Of a DNA stretch of 64,000 bases, positions 1 through 11,100 are shown in pieces. The notes under the pieces are model-generated. The model worked only from the letters and a program-made list of their open reading frames with translations. It searched no databases and was not told the DNA's origin. A program made the position numbers and the translations under genes. This stretch comes from Bradyrhizobium semiaridum (GTDB taxonomy: Bacteria; Pseudomonadota; Alphaproteobacteria; Rhizobiales; Xanthobacteraceae): positions 1 to 64,000 of the forward strand of contig NZ_JAGKJJ010000001.1 of NCBI RefSeq assembly GCF_020329505.1, in the 5' to 3' direction. Within the stretch, counting starts at the first letter, position 1, and each line of letters begins with the position of its first letter.

Positions 1-1809
1 GTCGGCGACCACGAGCGACGGAGCCGAGAGCACCTTGACGCTGGTCAGGGTGGAGAGCGCGTTCAGCACCAGCTTGGGATTGGCCTCGGCGCCGAGCAGC
101 AGGTTGAAGCCGGGCAGCACGCGCGCGAGCAGGGCGGTCTGCGCCGTCGACTGCGCGGCGCTGAACAGGCCGACCGATCCCTTATCCTGGCCGGCGCCGG
201 CATTGGCGCTGGTCAGATAGGCCTGCACGCCATACTGCAACTGATCCGTCAGCGTGACCTCGGCGACCATGGCGTCGACGGCGACCTGCAGCCGCGGGCG
301 GTCGAGCTGTTCCAGCGCGCGCTCGATCACGAGATAGTCTTCCTGGTTGGAGTAGACCATCACCGAATTGGTCGACTTGTCGGCGGTGATGCGGACATTC
401 TGGAAGACGCCGCGCGGAAGGCTCCCCAGACTGGTTCCGCCCGCGCTTGCGGTGTCTTGGTCGTCGTCCTTGCGGTCGGCAAATCCGACCTGGGTCTTGC
501 CGCTACTGGCATTGCCTGAGTTGTCGGTGCCGCCCTGGGTGGTCGTGCCCGAAGCGTTGTTGTTGCTGCCACTGCTGCTGGTGAGGGTGCCGCTGCCGAG
601 CGAGTCGAGTCGCGACGTCGCCCCGGTTTGTCCGGGCGCGGTCGGGCCGGTCTGGTTATCCTGCGCCGACTGCGAGGAGCGGCCGACGAACATCTCGTTG
701 AGGATCCGGGCGATGCTGCGGGCGTTGCCGAAGCGCAGGCTGTAGACCCGCACCGTCGTTCCGGTCGGATCGGAGCGGTCCAGCCGCCGCACCCATTGGG
801 TGGCGCGCTCCAGCACCTTGCTGTTCTTGCTCACCGCCAGCACCGCGTTCATCCGCGACACGGGCTGAAACTTGATCACGCCCTGTCCCTGTCCGCCCTC
901 GGCGGTATCGAACACCTTCTCGAGTTCGCGGATCATGGTCTCCGGCGCGGTCGATTTCAGCGGATAGAGCGCGACCGACTGGTTGCGCAGCCACTCGACG
1001 TCGAGCGTGCCGATGACGCCCAGCGCGGCCTGACGCTCCGAAGCGGTGCCCTGGATCAGCAGCACGTTGCGGGCCTGGTCGACGCGCACGGCGCCGGGCC
1101 GCGACAAGAAGTTCTCCGCCGTCTTGGCGATCGCCGCGGCGGACACGTAGCGCAGCGGAACGATCGACACGCCGTAGCCGGGCTGCCCAGCACCGATGGC
1201 CGAGGCACCGGCGCCTGCGGCTTCCGGCAGCGGCACGATGCGGACCAGATTGTCCTCGCGCAGAACCGCCGCATTCAATATCCGCAGCACGTTTTCGAAG
1301 ATCGGCAACACGTCCTTGCGCGAGATCCGCTGCGCCGAGGCCAAGGTGATCGTGCCCTGGACGCGCGGATCGATCACGTAGTTCAGTCCGAGCCCGTCGC
1401 CGAGCACGGATTTCACCACGGTCGGCAGGTCGGCGTTGTCGAAATTCAATTCGACGCCGTCTTCACCGGCCACATCGCCGTCCACGGCGGTCGCCAGACG
1501 CGTCATTGCGCCCGAGCCGGCGGTGCGCGACGCCGGTTCCGGAAGTGGAGCCTGGTCGACGCCGGGAAACACCATGGGCTGCGCTGCGCGGGCAGATGCC
1601 GTTGCACCGGACGTGCCGCCGACCGGTCCGGTCCAGCGCGCGCGCAGATCCGCATCACGGATCGGATCGGTGACCTGGTCGCGGCCGGGCAGGTCGATGC
1701 CCTTGTCCATCATGCACCCGCCAAGCAGGCTGCCGAGGACAAGCCATGCACCGGCCGCGGTGCCGAGCCTTACGGTGCGCGGGAAATTGTGATGTTCGGG
1801 ACGCTGCAC
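1..1809 (-). CDS. gspD: GspD, T2SS outer-membrane secretin (C-terminus beyond window), probable lipoprotein
   Basis: This gene encodes the outer-membrane secretin channel of a type II secretion system. The 603 residues visible run into the left edge, so the end of the secretin domain is missing. The start is GTG at 1809, preceded by AGGGAG at good spacing. The N-terminus is basic, then hydrophobic, and ends in the lipobox LLGGC with Cys at about residue 32, so the protein is probably lipidated. The N domains follow, with segments typical of secretins such as NFDNADLPTVVKSVLG and RVDQARNVLLIQG. A Ser/Thr/Gly/Asn-rich loop lies around residues 395-450. The secretin core ends at the edge in VLSAPSLVVAD, a family hallmark. 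It lies 49 nt downstream of the phosphatase-like gene on the same strand, probably in one operon. A lipid-anchored secretin resembles HxcQ of Pseudomonas aeruginosa. Family assignment is firm; lipidation is inferred. Confidence 0.93.
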   Translation of the reverse strand, partial: MQRPEHHNFPRTVRLGTAAGAWLVLGSLLGGCMMDKGIDLPGRDQVTDPIRDADLRARWTGPVGGTSGATASARAAQPMVFPGVDQAPLPEPASRTAGSGAMTRLATAVDGDVAGEDGVELNFDNADLPTVVKSVLGDGLGLNYVIDPRVQGTITLASAQRISRKDVLPIFENVLRILNAAVLREDNLVRIVPLPEAAGAGASAIGAGQPGYGVSIVPLRYVSAAAIAKTAENFLSRPGAVRVDQARNVLLIQGTASERQAALGVIGTLDVEWLRNQSVALYPLKSTAPETMIRELEKVFDTAEGGQGQGVIKFQPVSRMNAVLAVSKNSKVLERATQWVRRLDRSDPTGTTVRVYSLRFGNARSIARILNEMFVGRSSQSAQDNQTGPTAPGQTGATSRLDSLGSGTLTSSSGSNNNASGTTTQGGTDNSGNASSGKTQVGFADRKDDDQDTASAGGTSLGSLPRGVFQNVRITADKSTNSVMVYSNQEDYLVIERALEQLDRPRLQVAVDAMVAEVTLTDQLQYGVQAYLTSANAGAGQDKGSVGLFSAAQSTAQTALLARVLPGFNLLLGAEANPKLVLNALSTLTSVKVLSAPSLVVAD

Positions 1810-1858
1810 GACTGTTCTCCCTTCGCATCGCGGGCACGCGCCGCCGCCAGCTCCGCTG

Positions 1859-4006
1859 TCACCGCGCATCGTTCGCGGCCTTCCAGCGACGATCGGCGGG
1901 CGCAAGGCTGCTGCCGGCCAGATTCTCGACCTCGCGGACCAGCGCCTGGGCGCGGCCGATCAAGGCGTGGGCATAGGCCGCGCTGATCGGCCGGCGCGCG
2001 AACGCCGCGCCGTTGAGCTGCGCGTTGATCTCGCGCGCCAGCGCGTTTCTCCGTGCGGTGATCGTGCCGATGGTGTCGAGATAGCGTTGATAGCCGCCGT
2101 CGTCGCCCCTGATGGCTTGCGTCGCGAGGGCAAGGCTGTTGCGGGCGAGCTGACCGAGCGGGTCGTTGAGCGTCTTGGCGGCGCGCGTCAGCGCGGCATA
2201 GGTATCGGGGTCGCCCGCGATTGCGGCCGGCAATGCCGCGGGCTCAAGCGCGTCCACCAGCACGGCGCCGTCATGGACGTAGCGGTCGGTCAGCCCCAGC
2301 AGCGCCAGCAAGGTAGGGCGCAGGTCCGCGTGATTGGAAACGATGTCGGCCGTCTCGCCGCGGCGGCGAACGCCCGGGCCAACCATGCCGAACCAGCTGC
2401 CGCCGAGGCTCTGCCGGATGTCGCCGCGCATCCATGTCACGTCGCGATTGATCGCGATGCATGCCGGTGGCGCGGCGCAGTCGGCCCGGCTCGCCGTTGT
2501 CCGATTGAGATAATCGGGATCGGCAAACATGATGATATGTGGAGTGCGTGCGGGGCTGGCCGTGACCAGATGCATCAGCTGCATCTGTGCGCGGTCCGCG
2601 AGCATCGATGTCAGACGGTCGGTTTTGCCGGTCACGGGGTTGAGGGCGGTGAGCTTGCCGATGTCCTGCGCCAGGATGCGGGTCAGCGGATCGGTCGGCT
2701 GCGGATTGCCCTGGATGTAGAAGGGCGGCGCGTTGCCGGATTGCACGTCGAACGCGGTGACGTTGCGGCGTTCGGTTGCGAGCAGCCGATCGATGGCGAC
2801 GTCGATCGCGCCGGCGGGCCCGTAGCTGCAGGGCACCGCAAGCCCGTCGCACGCGGCCGGGTTCGGCTGGCCCCCGACAAAGCGGTCGGCGCCCGTGGGC
2901 ACGACAATGAACAGCGTGTTACGCGTGGTGATCCCGCTCGCGGCGAGCCGGTCGATGAAAACCTTGAACGCCGCGTCGTCGGCGGCGAGCCGCGCGACAT
3001 GGTCGCGCTCGCCGGGGCCGTATGCGCGGCGGCGTGCGGCCGCAGTGGCTGGAAGATGCGCGTTGCCGATCCCGACATAGACCACGGGGACGCCGGCTTC
3101 CAGCATCGCCGCCGCGTAGCCCAGCGACTGGCTTGCCGTCGTCGCCGCGGCACCGGGAAAGCCGGGGCGTCCGGTGTCATCGGCGATGATGCGGCCGCCG
3201 AGGTCCTTCAGCGGCCCAGCCGGCGAGATCGCCGGTTGGATATTGCGATTGCCGAACAGTGCATTGTAGCCGGCATAACCGCCGGGCTCGTCCGGCAACA
3301 GGTCGGGGCGCGCATTGGCGTTGCTGCACAGCGTGCTGCCGCGCGCGCAATGGATGGCGGCGCCAAACCAATCGGCGCGCGCCTTCAGCGGATCGCTGGC
3401 CGCGCTGCGCGCCTCGGAGGCGCCGAGGGTGCTTGCGACATCCAGGCCATGCTGCAGCGTCAGGCCCGTCATTGCGTAGGCCCCGACATCGCAGCCCGCG
3501 ACGGTGAACGGCACCCAGGGGGCCGGGACGATCCGGCCGGTGTCGGCCAGCATCAACGGCTTGCCGTCGGCACTGATGGCGGTCCAGTACGCGAACGCGC
3601 TGGCGAAACCGACACTGCCATCGCTGCGGAACGTGGCGTTGCCGTCGATTGGCACGCCCATGCGGTCGCCAAACAGGCCGGTCAGGACGGTGAGGGCGTC
3701 AGTCGCCGTCTGCGCCAAGGGCGAGATCTGATGATTGCTGCCGATGATCCCGTCGCGCATGAGGAACTCGCGCAGATGCGGCATCAGCTCGAGATCGGAC
3801 GGAACGTCGGGACTGTCGCGGCGCAGGTGGACGTTGTCGAGCTGGATCTGCACCACACGTGCAATTGCACCGCCGCGTGAACGCAGCTCGCACGCGGCCA
3901 GCGCCTGACCGGATCCTGTGCTGCACGCCAAGATGCAATCCAGAACCAGGAACAGGGCGCCGCGCAACAGCGGCACGAGGCCGGCAGGGATGCAACTCGA
4001 ACGCAT
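1859..4006 (-). CDS. Secreted alkaline-phosphatase-superfamily protein
   Basis: A protein of 715 residues with an N-terminal hydrophobic segment (about residues 8-37) that reads as a signal peptide. Next come QIQLDNVHLRRDSPDVPSD and MPHLREFL, then SNHQISPLAQTATDALTVLT and FGDRMG, the pattern at the start of metal-dependent phosphatase/sulfatase-fold enzymes. Near the C-terminus HADLRPTLLALLGL, then DGAVL, matches the closing part of that fold. I cannot place every metal ligand, so the substrate (phosphate ester, sulfate ester or other) is unknown. It is upstream of gspD on the same strand with a 49-nt gap, which suggests co-expression and makes it a candidate T2SS cargo; P. aeruginosa Hxc secretes the alkaline phosphatase LapA. 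Long antisense reading frames across the gene are GC-bias shadows. Confidence 0.72.
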   Translation of the reverse strand: MRSSCIPAGLVPLLRGALFLVLDCILACSTGSGQALAACELRSRGGAIARVVQIQLDNVHLRRDSPDVPSDLELMPHLREFLMRDGIIGSNHQISPLAQTATDALTVLTGLFGDRMGVPIDGNATFRSDGSVGFASAFAYWTAISADGKPLMLADTGRIVPAPWVPFTVAGCDVGAYAMTGLTLQHGLDVASTLGASEARSAASDPLKARADWFGAAIHCARGSTLCSNANARPDLLPDEPGGYAGYNALFGNRNIQPAISPAGPLKDLGGRIIADDTGRPGFPGAAATTASQSLGYAAAMLEAGVPVVYVGIGNAHLPATAAARRRAYGPGERDHVARLAADDAAFKVFIDRLAASGITTRNTLFIVVPTGADRFVGGQPNPAACDGLAVPCSYGPAGAIDVAIDRLLATERRNVTAFDVQSGNAPPFYIQGNPQPTDPLTRILAQDIGKLTALNPVTGKTDRLTSMLADRAQMQLMHLVTASPARTPHIIMFADPDYLNRTTASRADCAAPPACIAINRDVTWMRGDIRQSLGGSWFGMVGPGVRRRGETADIVSNHADLRPTLLALLGLTDRYVHDGAVLVDALEPAALPAAIAGDPDTYAALTRAAKTLNDPLGQLARNSLALATQAIRGDDGGYQRYLDTIGTITARRNALAREINAQLNGAAFARRPISAAYAHALIGRAQALVREVENLAGSSLAPADRRWKAANDAR

Positions 4007-4354
4007 GACGCCACGTCGTCGATATCGATGTGTTTCGTCTCGGTGGTCTTCGGGATCGATTCAGGCTGCGGAGCCGCCAAGGATGCCGTATGCCGCAGCG
4101 CGCGGACTGTGTGCGGCTTCGATGACGTCGTCGTAACAGCAGCCGCGGCGTGGCGCATGGCGACAATGTGTGGTTGTGATTCGTCTTCACAGAGTTGACG
4201 CATACACGTTGCGCTGCGCGGTATTTTTGCATCACGCATCATCAGCGGGCTTGCAACGCGCGCGCACCCGGCACAGGTTGATCGTCGCACGCGCCGATGA
4301 CGATCGGTCGACGCTGGTGCAAATCGATGCAAGAGACACCTGGGCTGGGATCGC
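4007..4354. promoter_or_regulatory. Divergent intergenic region between the phosphatase-gspD and gspC/N-like genes
   Basis: This stretch of about 350 nt separates two divergent T2SS-related transcription units and must contain their promoters. It is less G+C-rich than its surroundings near 4170-4240, where a TTGACG (4194-4199) is seen but without a convincing -10 at normal spacing. No convincing gene was seen in it. Confidence 0.4.
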
Positions 4355-4867
4355 ATGTCGATCGCGTTGCAAGTGCTGATGGTCGTTGCGCTTTGTCTCT
4401 GTGTTCCGTTGGCGCGCGCCGCGGAGACATCGGAACGCGACGACGCCCTCGCCAACAATCCGGTGGAGCTGCAGCCGTTGCAGCAGTTGAGTGCGACCAA
4501 GGACAAGCCGCTGTTCTCGCCGACGCGGCGTCCGCCGCCGAAGCCGGTCGCGCCGGTGGCACGGCAGGAACCGCCACCACCACCTGCGCCGCCGCCGAGT
4601 GTTGTGGTGCTCGGTATCGTCAGCGAGAATGGCGGCGGACGCGCGGCGATCCGCACCGCGGGCACGAGCGACAAGGTGGTGCGCGTGCGCACGGGCGACG
4701 ATGTCGACGGCTGGAAGGTCGAGCGCATCGAGCCGCGCCGGCTGGTCCTGACCCAGGGCGAACGATCGGTCGATCTTGCGATGTTCGGCGGCGGCGCGAA
4801 GCCAACAAAGCCCACCAAATCCGCCGAACGCCGCATCCCGCGGCTCAAGGTCGTCACACCCGACTGA
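4355..4867 (+). CDS. GspC/GspN-like T2SS protein (HR-domain only)
   Basis: A short protein (170 residues) with a signal peptide or membrane anchor (about residues 1-22, ending ARAAE). After a short spacer comes KDKPLFSPTRRPPPKP, the typical opening of the GspC homology region, then a Pro-rich stretch. A small beta domain follows (VVVLGIVSENGGG...VRVRTGDDVDGWKVERI...RRLVL), as in GspC HR domains. It lacks the PDZ or coiled-coil domain that ends classical GspC and is about half its usual length. Proteins like this are often annotated GspN in Bradyrhizobium. The likely role is the periplasmic link between the inner-membrane platform (GspL/M) and the secretin. It is divergent from the phosphatase-gspD unit. 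The start has GGGA 5-8 nt upstream. The role is inferred from the HR signature. Confidence 0.7.
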   Translation: MSIALQVLMVVALCLCVPLARAAETSERDDALANNPVELQPLQQLSATKDKPLFSPTRRPPPKPVAPVARQEPPPPPAPPPSVVVLGIVSENGGGRAAIRTAGTSDKVVRVRTGDDVDGWKVERIEPRRLVLTQGERSVDLAMFGGGAKPTKPTKSAERRIPRLKVVTPD

Positions 4868-4896
4868 AATCTCGTTGTCCTTCAACCAATTATGCT

Positions 4897-4914
4897 GACG
4901 CCGCCGACGGCGTC
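4897..4914 (+). terminator. Hairpin after the gspC/N-like gene
   Basis: A perfect 7-bp inverted repeat with a CCGA loop lies 30 nt past the stop codon. The T-run (about 4936-4943) comes about 20 nt later, so this is not a classical intrinsic terminator but may still end or stabilise the transcript. Confidence 0.35.
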
Positions 4915-5157
4915 CGAAATCTTAGGTGCAGCTTAAATTTTTTTTGCGCGATCGCTGCGCGTCAGCCCGCCTCAAACAGTCTTAGTAGGAGAGGTGTCCC
5001 GGATTGTCGGGCGTGCCCGCCTGTAACAGGCGATCGCGCGGCGATGCCGTGCGCCTTTCGTTGACCTGTCGGCGCCGATCCAGACTGGTTTCAGCCTGGC
5101 CGGTGCATCGTCGTGTCATGTTCGTTTGGCATCACCTGGTGCATTGGAAGGCCTCGC

Positions 5158-8100
5158 ATGCAATCGCTTCCCGGCTCTCGTTCGACGTCGCGCCGCGCCC
5201 TGTTGCTTGCAGGTGTAAGTTCGATCGCGATGGCGATGAGCTCGTCGGCTGACGCCCGTCCGTTCGGCACTTGGGGCGGCGGGAATACCGCGGCGACGCA
5301 GGCGGCGATGACTGCGGCGCAGTCCGCGGCACAGCAGGCGCAACAGGCGGCGCAGAACACGCAGACGTCGATGACGCGAGCGGCGCAGGCGATCCAGGCG
5401 CTGCGGGCGGCGCAGAGCGCGGCGCGCGGCATCGCAGCGAGCACGCCGAGCTCGGTTCCCAACGGCCTCAATGCCGGCGGTCTGGTGCCCGACAGCGGCC
5501 TGAAAGCGCCCGGCATCGCCAATCCGGTGACCACGTGGGTCGGCGCCAATACACCGACCCAGACCACGAGCGGCGGCCGCACCACGGTCAATATCGACCA
5601 AACGCAGTCGCAGGCCGTGCTGAACTGGCAATCGTTCAGCGTCGGCAAGGACACCACGGTCAATTTCAACCAGCAAGGCAACGCAAGCTGGGCGGCGCTC
5701 AACCGGGTCACGGCGAACATGGCGCCGAGCCAGATCCTGGGCGCGATCAAGGCCGACGGCGCGGTCTACGTCATCAACCAGAGCGGCATCATCTTCGGCG
5801 GCACTAGCCAGATCAACGTCCACACCCTGATCGCCTCGACGCTGGATCTGTCGTCGAAACTCAGCGCCAACAACTATCAGGGCTTCGTCCAGAGCGGGTT
5901 GTTCTCGCTGCTCAGCGACGTGCCGACAGCGGCTGGCGTCAGCGGTTCGGGCGCGGCGATCTTCAACCAGGGCAACAAAGGCAAGGTCGTCGTTCAGCCT
6001 GGCGCCATCATCGATACCAGCAGCAAGATCACCTCGACCGGCGACGGAGGTTACGTGGCGCTGCTTGCCGACGGCGGCGTCAGCAATGCCGGCAGCATTA
6101 CAACCCAGAACGGGCAGATCATCCTCGCCTCGGACAGCTCTGTCTATCTGGTCACGCCGCTGTCGAATTATGTCGGGACCAAGACCGCGATCCAGGTGGT
6201 GGCCGGCGGCGGCCTCGTGAGCAACGAGGCTGGCGGCCTGCTTGTCGCGAATGACGGCGCCGTGACGCTCGCCGGCGGCGGGATCAACCAGCTCGGCGGC
6301 ATCGTCGCCACCACCAGCACCACCCGGACCGGATCGATCAGCCTCAACACGCAGTGTCCGCAAGGCACCTGCGCAGTCGGCGCCGACGGCAACATCGTGC
6401 TGGGGGCGGCGAGCCTCACCGCGGTTCTGCCGGACGAGACCAGCGGCACGCTGCCGACCGCAACGGCCAACTCGACGGTGACGGTCAACGGTGCCAACAG
6501 CGCGGCGGCGTACTTCAACGCCGTGCTGCAACCGACGATCAATATCCGGGCGCGGGGGAGCGTCGACGTGCAGGGCAGCGGCGCCGGCGGCGATGGCGCG
6601 CTGATCAAGGCGCCGAGCGCCGCGCTGACGATCGCCGCCGGCGACACCGGCACGGTTCTGCTCGAGAAGGGCAGCACCATCGATCTGTCCGGCATCGCCG
6701 GCGTGACGCTGCCGATGTCGATCAACGAGATCAGCATCCTCGTCACGACGGCCGAGGTCGCCGACAACCCGCTCTCCAAGAGCCTGGTCGGCAAGACCGT
6801 CACCATCGATGCGCGGGTCGGTTCGCCGATCCTTAATGTCAGCGGCTACACCGGGCTGATCCCCCAGAGCATCGACCAGCTCCTGACCGCCGGCGGCAGC
6901 CTCACGACATCGGGCCTCAACGTGGTGCAGCAGCCCGGCGCGGTGATCGACGTCTCCGCCGGTTATGTCCAGTACACCGGAGGCGTCATCACCACCTCGC
7001 GCCTGGTCGGTGCCGACGGGCGCAGCTACGACATCGGCAGCGCCAACCCCAACATCGCCTATGTCAGCGTCGGCGGCGGCTTCACCGTCCTGCACAAGAT
7101 CAACGGCGTCGTCGACGACCGCCTGACCGAAGTTTACGTCAACCCGCTGAGGCGCGGCGGCGGCCGTTTCGAGCCGGGCTACGTCGCCGGCGCCAATGCC
7201 GGCAGCGTGACCGTATCGGCCGTCAATCCGATCATCTCCGACATCATCGGCAATCTGGTGACCGGCGAACGCCAGCGCGCGCTGGCGGGATCGTCGAATC
7301 TCGCCGCCGCCGACAAGATGCCTTCCGGCGCGTCGCTGAACATCAACTTCACGAGTCCGTCGCCCAACACGGCCAACCAGAACAAGGTGGTGCTGCTGCC
7401 GCAGGCGGATGTCGGGTCCGATCCGTATGGTCTTGCCGGTTTGAGCTTCGCCAATGCGTCCACCTGGACGCCGGTGCTTTCGAACGGCGTGTTCCCGATC
7501 TTCACCGACGTGCTCTCGAACGCATCGCTCGGTGCCGTCTCCATCAAGGGCGCACTTCAGCTCGACATGGCAAGCAATGCCACCCTGTCGGTGCGCCCCG
7601 GCGGCAGCATCACGCTGGATGGGGTCGGCACCATCGACGGCACGCTCAGCGCGCCTGCCGGCAGGATCAGCCTGACCGGATTCACCTATGCCAGCGGCAC
7701 GCCGCAGCGGCCGTCGACGCCCGCCGTGGTGATCGGGTCGAACGCCGTGCTCGACGTGCGCGGCCGCTGGGTCAACGACACCGGCCTGTTGCCGGATCGG
7801 CTCGAGGGCCAGGCCTTCGTCAACGGGGGCAGCGTGAGCATCTCGACGCTCGCCGCCGGCGCGGCGTCGGACAGCGGCGACGGGAGCTTTGTCGACGCCA
7901 CCCAGAGCATCGTGCTGTCGCCGGGCAGCGTGGTCGACGTGTCCGGCGGCGGCTATGTCGATACGACCGGCAAGTTGAAGACCGGCTCCGACGGCCTGCC
8001 GGTCGGCAAGGGCGGCAGCCTCGCGCTGCAGACCTACATGCCGGATGCTCAGGGCAATCGATGGACGATCAGGCAGGTTGATGCCGGCAGCGTGAGAGTC

Positions 8101-11100
8101 GTCTACAACGTCATTCCGACGGGGACCAACCATCCCGATCAGGCCAATGTGCTGCTGGGCGGAACGATCTATGCGGGAAGCTTTGACGGCGGCGGCACGC
8201 TGACGCTGCAAGCGCCGACGATCGTGATCGATGGCGCCGCGGCGGATGTCGTTTCCTATGTCCCGACCGCCAAGGCGGACGCGATCACAGCTCAAATTGG
8301 CGGAGCGCCCACGGGCCTCGCCGTGTCGGACGCGAAGGCCGGCCAGCTGGTTCTGCCGGCATCGTTGTTCACCAGCGGCGGATTCTCGAAATACGCCCTG
8401 AACGACATTTATGGCGGCACCACAGTCACCGCCGGCACGCAGCTGGTGCTGCAGCAGCCGACCGCGGTACTGACCAACGTTGGGGCCGGCCAGATTCCGA
8501 CCGGCGCCGCGGTGCGCGACTTCGCCAGCACAGCATTACTGCCCGACGGCCTGCGCAAGCCGGTCAGCCTGATGCTGGACGGCACCAGCGTACTCATCGA
8601 CCGTGGTGCGGCCATCGTGACCGATCCGCAAGCCACCGTCACGCTGGTCGCCGGGAACGCCGTCACGGTTGGGGACACCAATGTCACGCGCGTGCTGGGC
8701 GACGTCACCCTGCTCGGCAGCGTCGTCGCGCCGGCGGGCGTCATCAACCTGTTCGGCAATACCGTCTCGATCGGCTCCAATGCGCTCCTTGATGTCAGCG
8801 GTACGTTCGTGCCCGATCCGACGGTCGTCGGTTTCTCCACCGGCTCGGTGCTCGGCGGCGGCACCATCACGCTCGGCGGCCGCACCGTCGTGGCGCAGCC
8901 CGGCGCGCAGTTCGATCTGCAGGGCGCGGCCGTCACGGCGGACAGCAACCTGATCCAGGTGCGGCAGTCCGGTTTGACGCCAACCCCGGTCGGGCAGGCG
9001 GCGTGGAGCAACGGCGGCAATCTGCAGCTCGTTGGTACCAGCGTCTACTTTGCGGGCAGCGTCGATGCAGCCGGGGGAGCGCCGCTCGCGACCGGCGGCA
9101 CCCTGACCATCGGCGATGTGGCCGTCCCGAGCGCGATCGCAAGCATTGTGCCGTTGAATTCGTTCGACAACCTGCCCCAAGCAATCGTGATCGAGCCGGG
9201 CGGCCGCGTCGCGGCGAACCTGCCTGCGGCCGGCGCGTCTCCTGTATCGGGTGCGTTCATCGGCGCCGATACCCTCAGCAACAGTGGATTCGATTCCGTC
9301 ACCCTGAACGCCAACCTCGCCGTCGCTTTCGCCGGTTCGGTTGACGTGGCGATCCCCGGCGCGTTGATCTTGCGTGCGGACGCCGGAAACTTCGTATTGC
9401 TGCCGGCGCGTAGCGGGCTGATGCCCGCGGGCATCAAATTCAACGATCCGGCGACCTTTGCGTCCGGTTGCGGAGCTGATTGTATTCCCGGCATCGGCGG
9501 CACCACCGTGAACCTGAGCGCCGGCTACATTCGCCTTGTTGGAGCCGACCCGCGCTTCGGGGCTGGGCTTCCAGTCCTCGCCGACGGCACATTGAACATC
9601 TCGGCGCAATGGATCGATTTGCAGCGCACGATTGCACTCGACAACGTTGCCGCCGCCATCTTTACCAGCACATCCGCCATTCGGCTGCTGCCGGACGACT
9701 TCGGTTTTGTCACGAGCGGGGGCAGTGGGCTGGCCAGCTTCGCCGGAGCGCTGCTTGCGCCAGGTAACCTGACGCTGCAGGCAGCCGAAGTCTATCCGGT
9801 CAGCAACACCGACTTCCTCTTGATGTCGACCGGCACGCTTCCTGCCGCCAGCACAATCACCATCGTACAGAACGGTGTGCCGACCGCACCGCTTTCGGCT
9901 GGCGGCAGCATGGTGCTCAGCGCGCGGAGCATCGAGCAAGGCGGCACGCTCTGGGCCCCGCTCGGCAGTATTATCTTGGGCGTGCGGACCAGCAGCGATG
10001 TCCCGACCGACATTACCGCTGCGCTGCTCGGTATCGGCAGCGTCCTGACCGCAGGGGCATTCACGCCGACCCAGAGCGTGACGCTGAATGCAGGCAGCCT
10101 GACTTCGGTCTCGGCGGCGGGCCTCGTCATTCCAGACGGCTACACGGTCGATGGCGCTACCTGGTACGAGGGTGCCCCAAACGGATCGACCCCAACCAAG
10201 GTGATACCGCCGGTTCTCACCGCGCCGCCGGCCAAGTCGATCAGCCTGTTCGGCAACAAGGTGACCACCAGCGCCGGAGCAACGCTCGACCTCAGCGGCG
10301 GCGGCGACATCTATGCCACCGAATTCGTGGCGGGTACCGGCGGCACCCGCAATGTGCTGACGACCTACCAGCAGGACCCTGCGACCGGTGCCGTCACGCC
10401 GACCTTTGCCGACGGGCGGCAGGTCTATGCGTTGGTCCCGAGTTATCAGGCACCGGTTGCGGCCTACGATCCCAACTTCGCCTATGCGCCGAATTTCTCC
10501 GGCGTGAGTGCGTCGGCCAACGGGACGTTCCCCAATGGGATCGCACCGGGCCAGACCGTGACGATCGGCGCCGGCAGCGGCATTCCCGCCGGCACCTACA
10601 CGCTGCTGCCCGGCATGTATGCGACATTGCCCGAAGCGTACCGCGTCGTGCAGGTGGCGAGCAATGTCAATCCCGGCACGGCGAAGAGTACGACCAGCCC
10701 CGACGGCTCGCAATATGTGCTGGGCACGCTCGGCAATTCGCTGACCGGCGCGCGGTCGTCGCAGACCGCGGTATTCCAGCTGCAGTCGCAGGCGGTGTGG
10801 TCGCAATATTCGCGCATCGATATCACCTCGGGGACCAGCTTCTTCGGCAAGGAGGCGGCGGCCGCGAACCAGAATCCGCCGCCGCTGCCAATCGACGGCG
10901 GCGTGCTGGTGCTCGGCGCCGTCAACTCGCTCAGGCTCGCCGGCACCAATTTGTTTGGGCCGGGCACCAGCGATCTCGCGCCGGGCCTGGTCGGCGGCGG
11001 CGGCCAGGTCCAGATCGGCGGCAGCCAGATCCTAATCTCGCATCTGAATTCCGGACAGTCCGCTCCTGCGGGCTATCTCGTGCTCGACCCCGACCAGATC

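Noticed and set aside
5116..10806. Long minus-strand reading frames (up to about 1059 codons) opposite the giant exoprotein gene
   Set aside because: They are the antisense shadow of a GC-rich repetitive gene. Their translations are Arg/Asp/His/Gly-rich without domains, and no ribosome sites or promoters fit.
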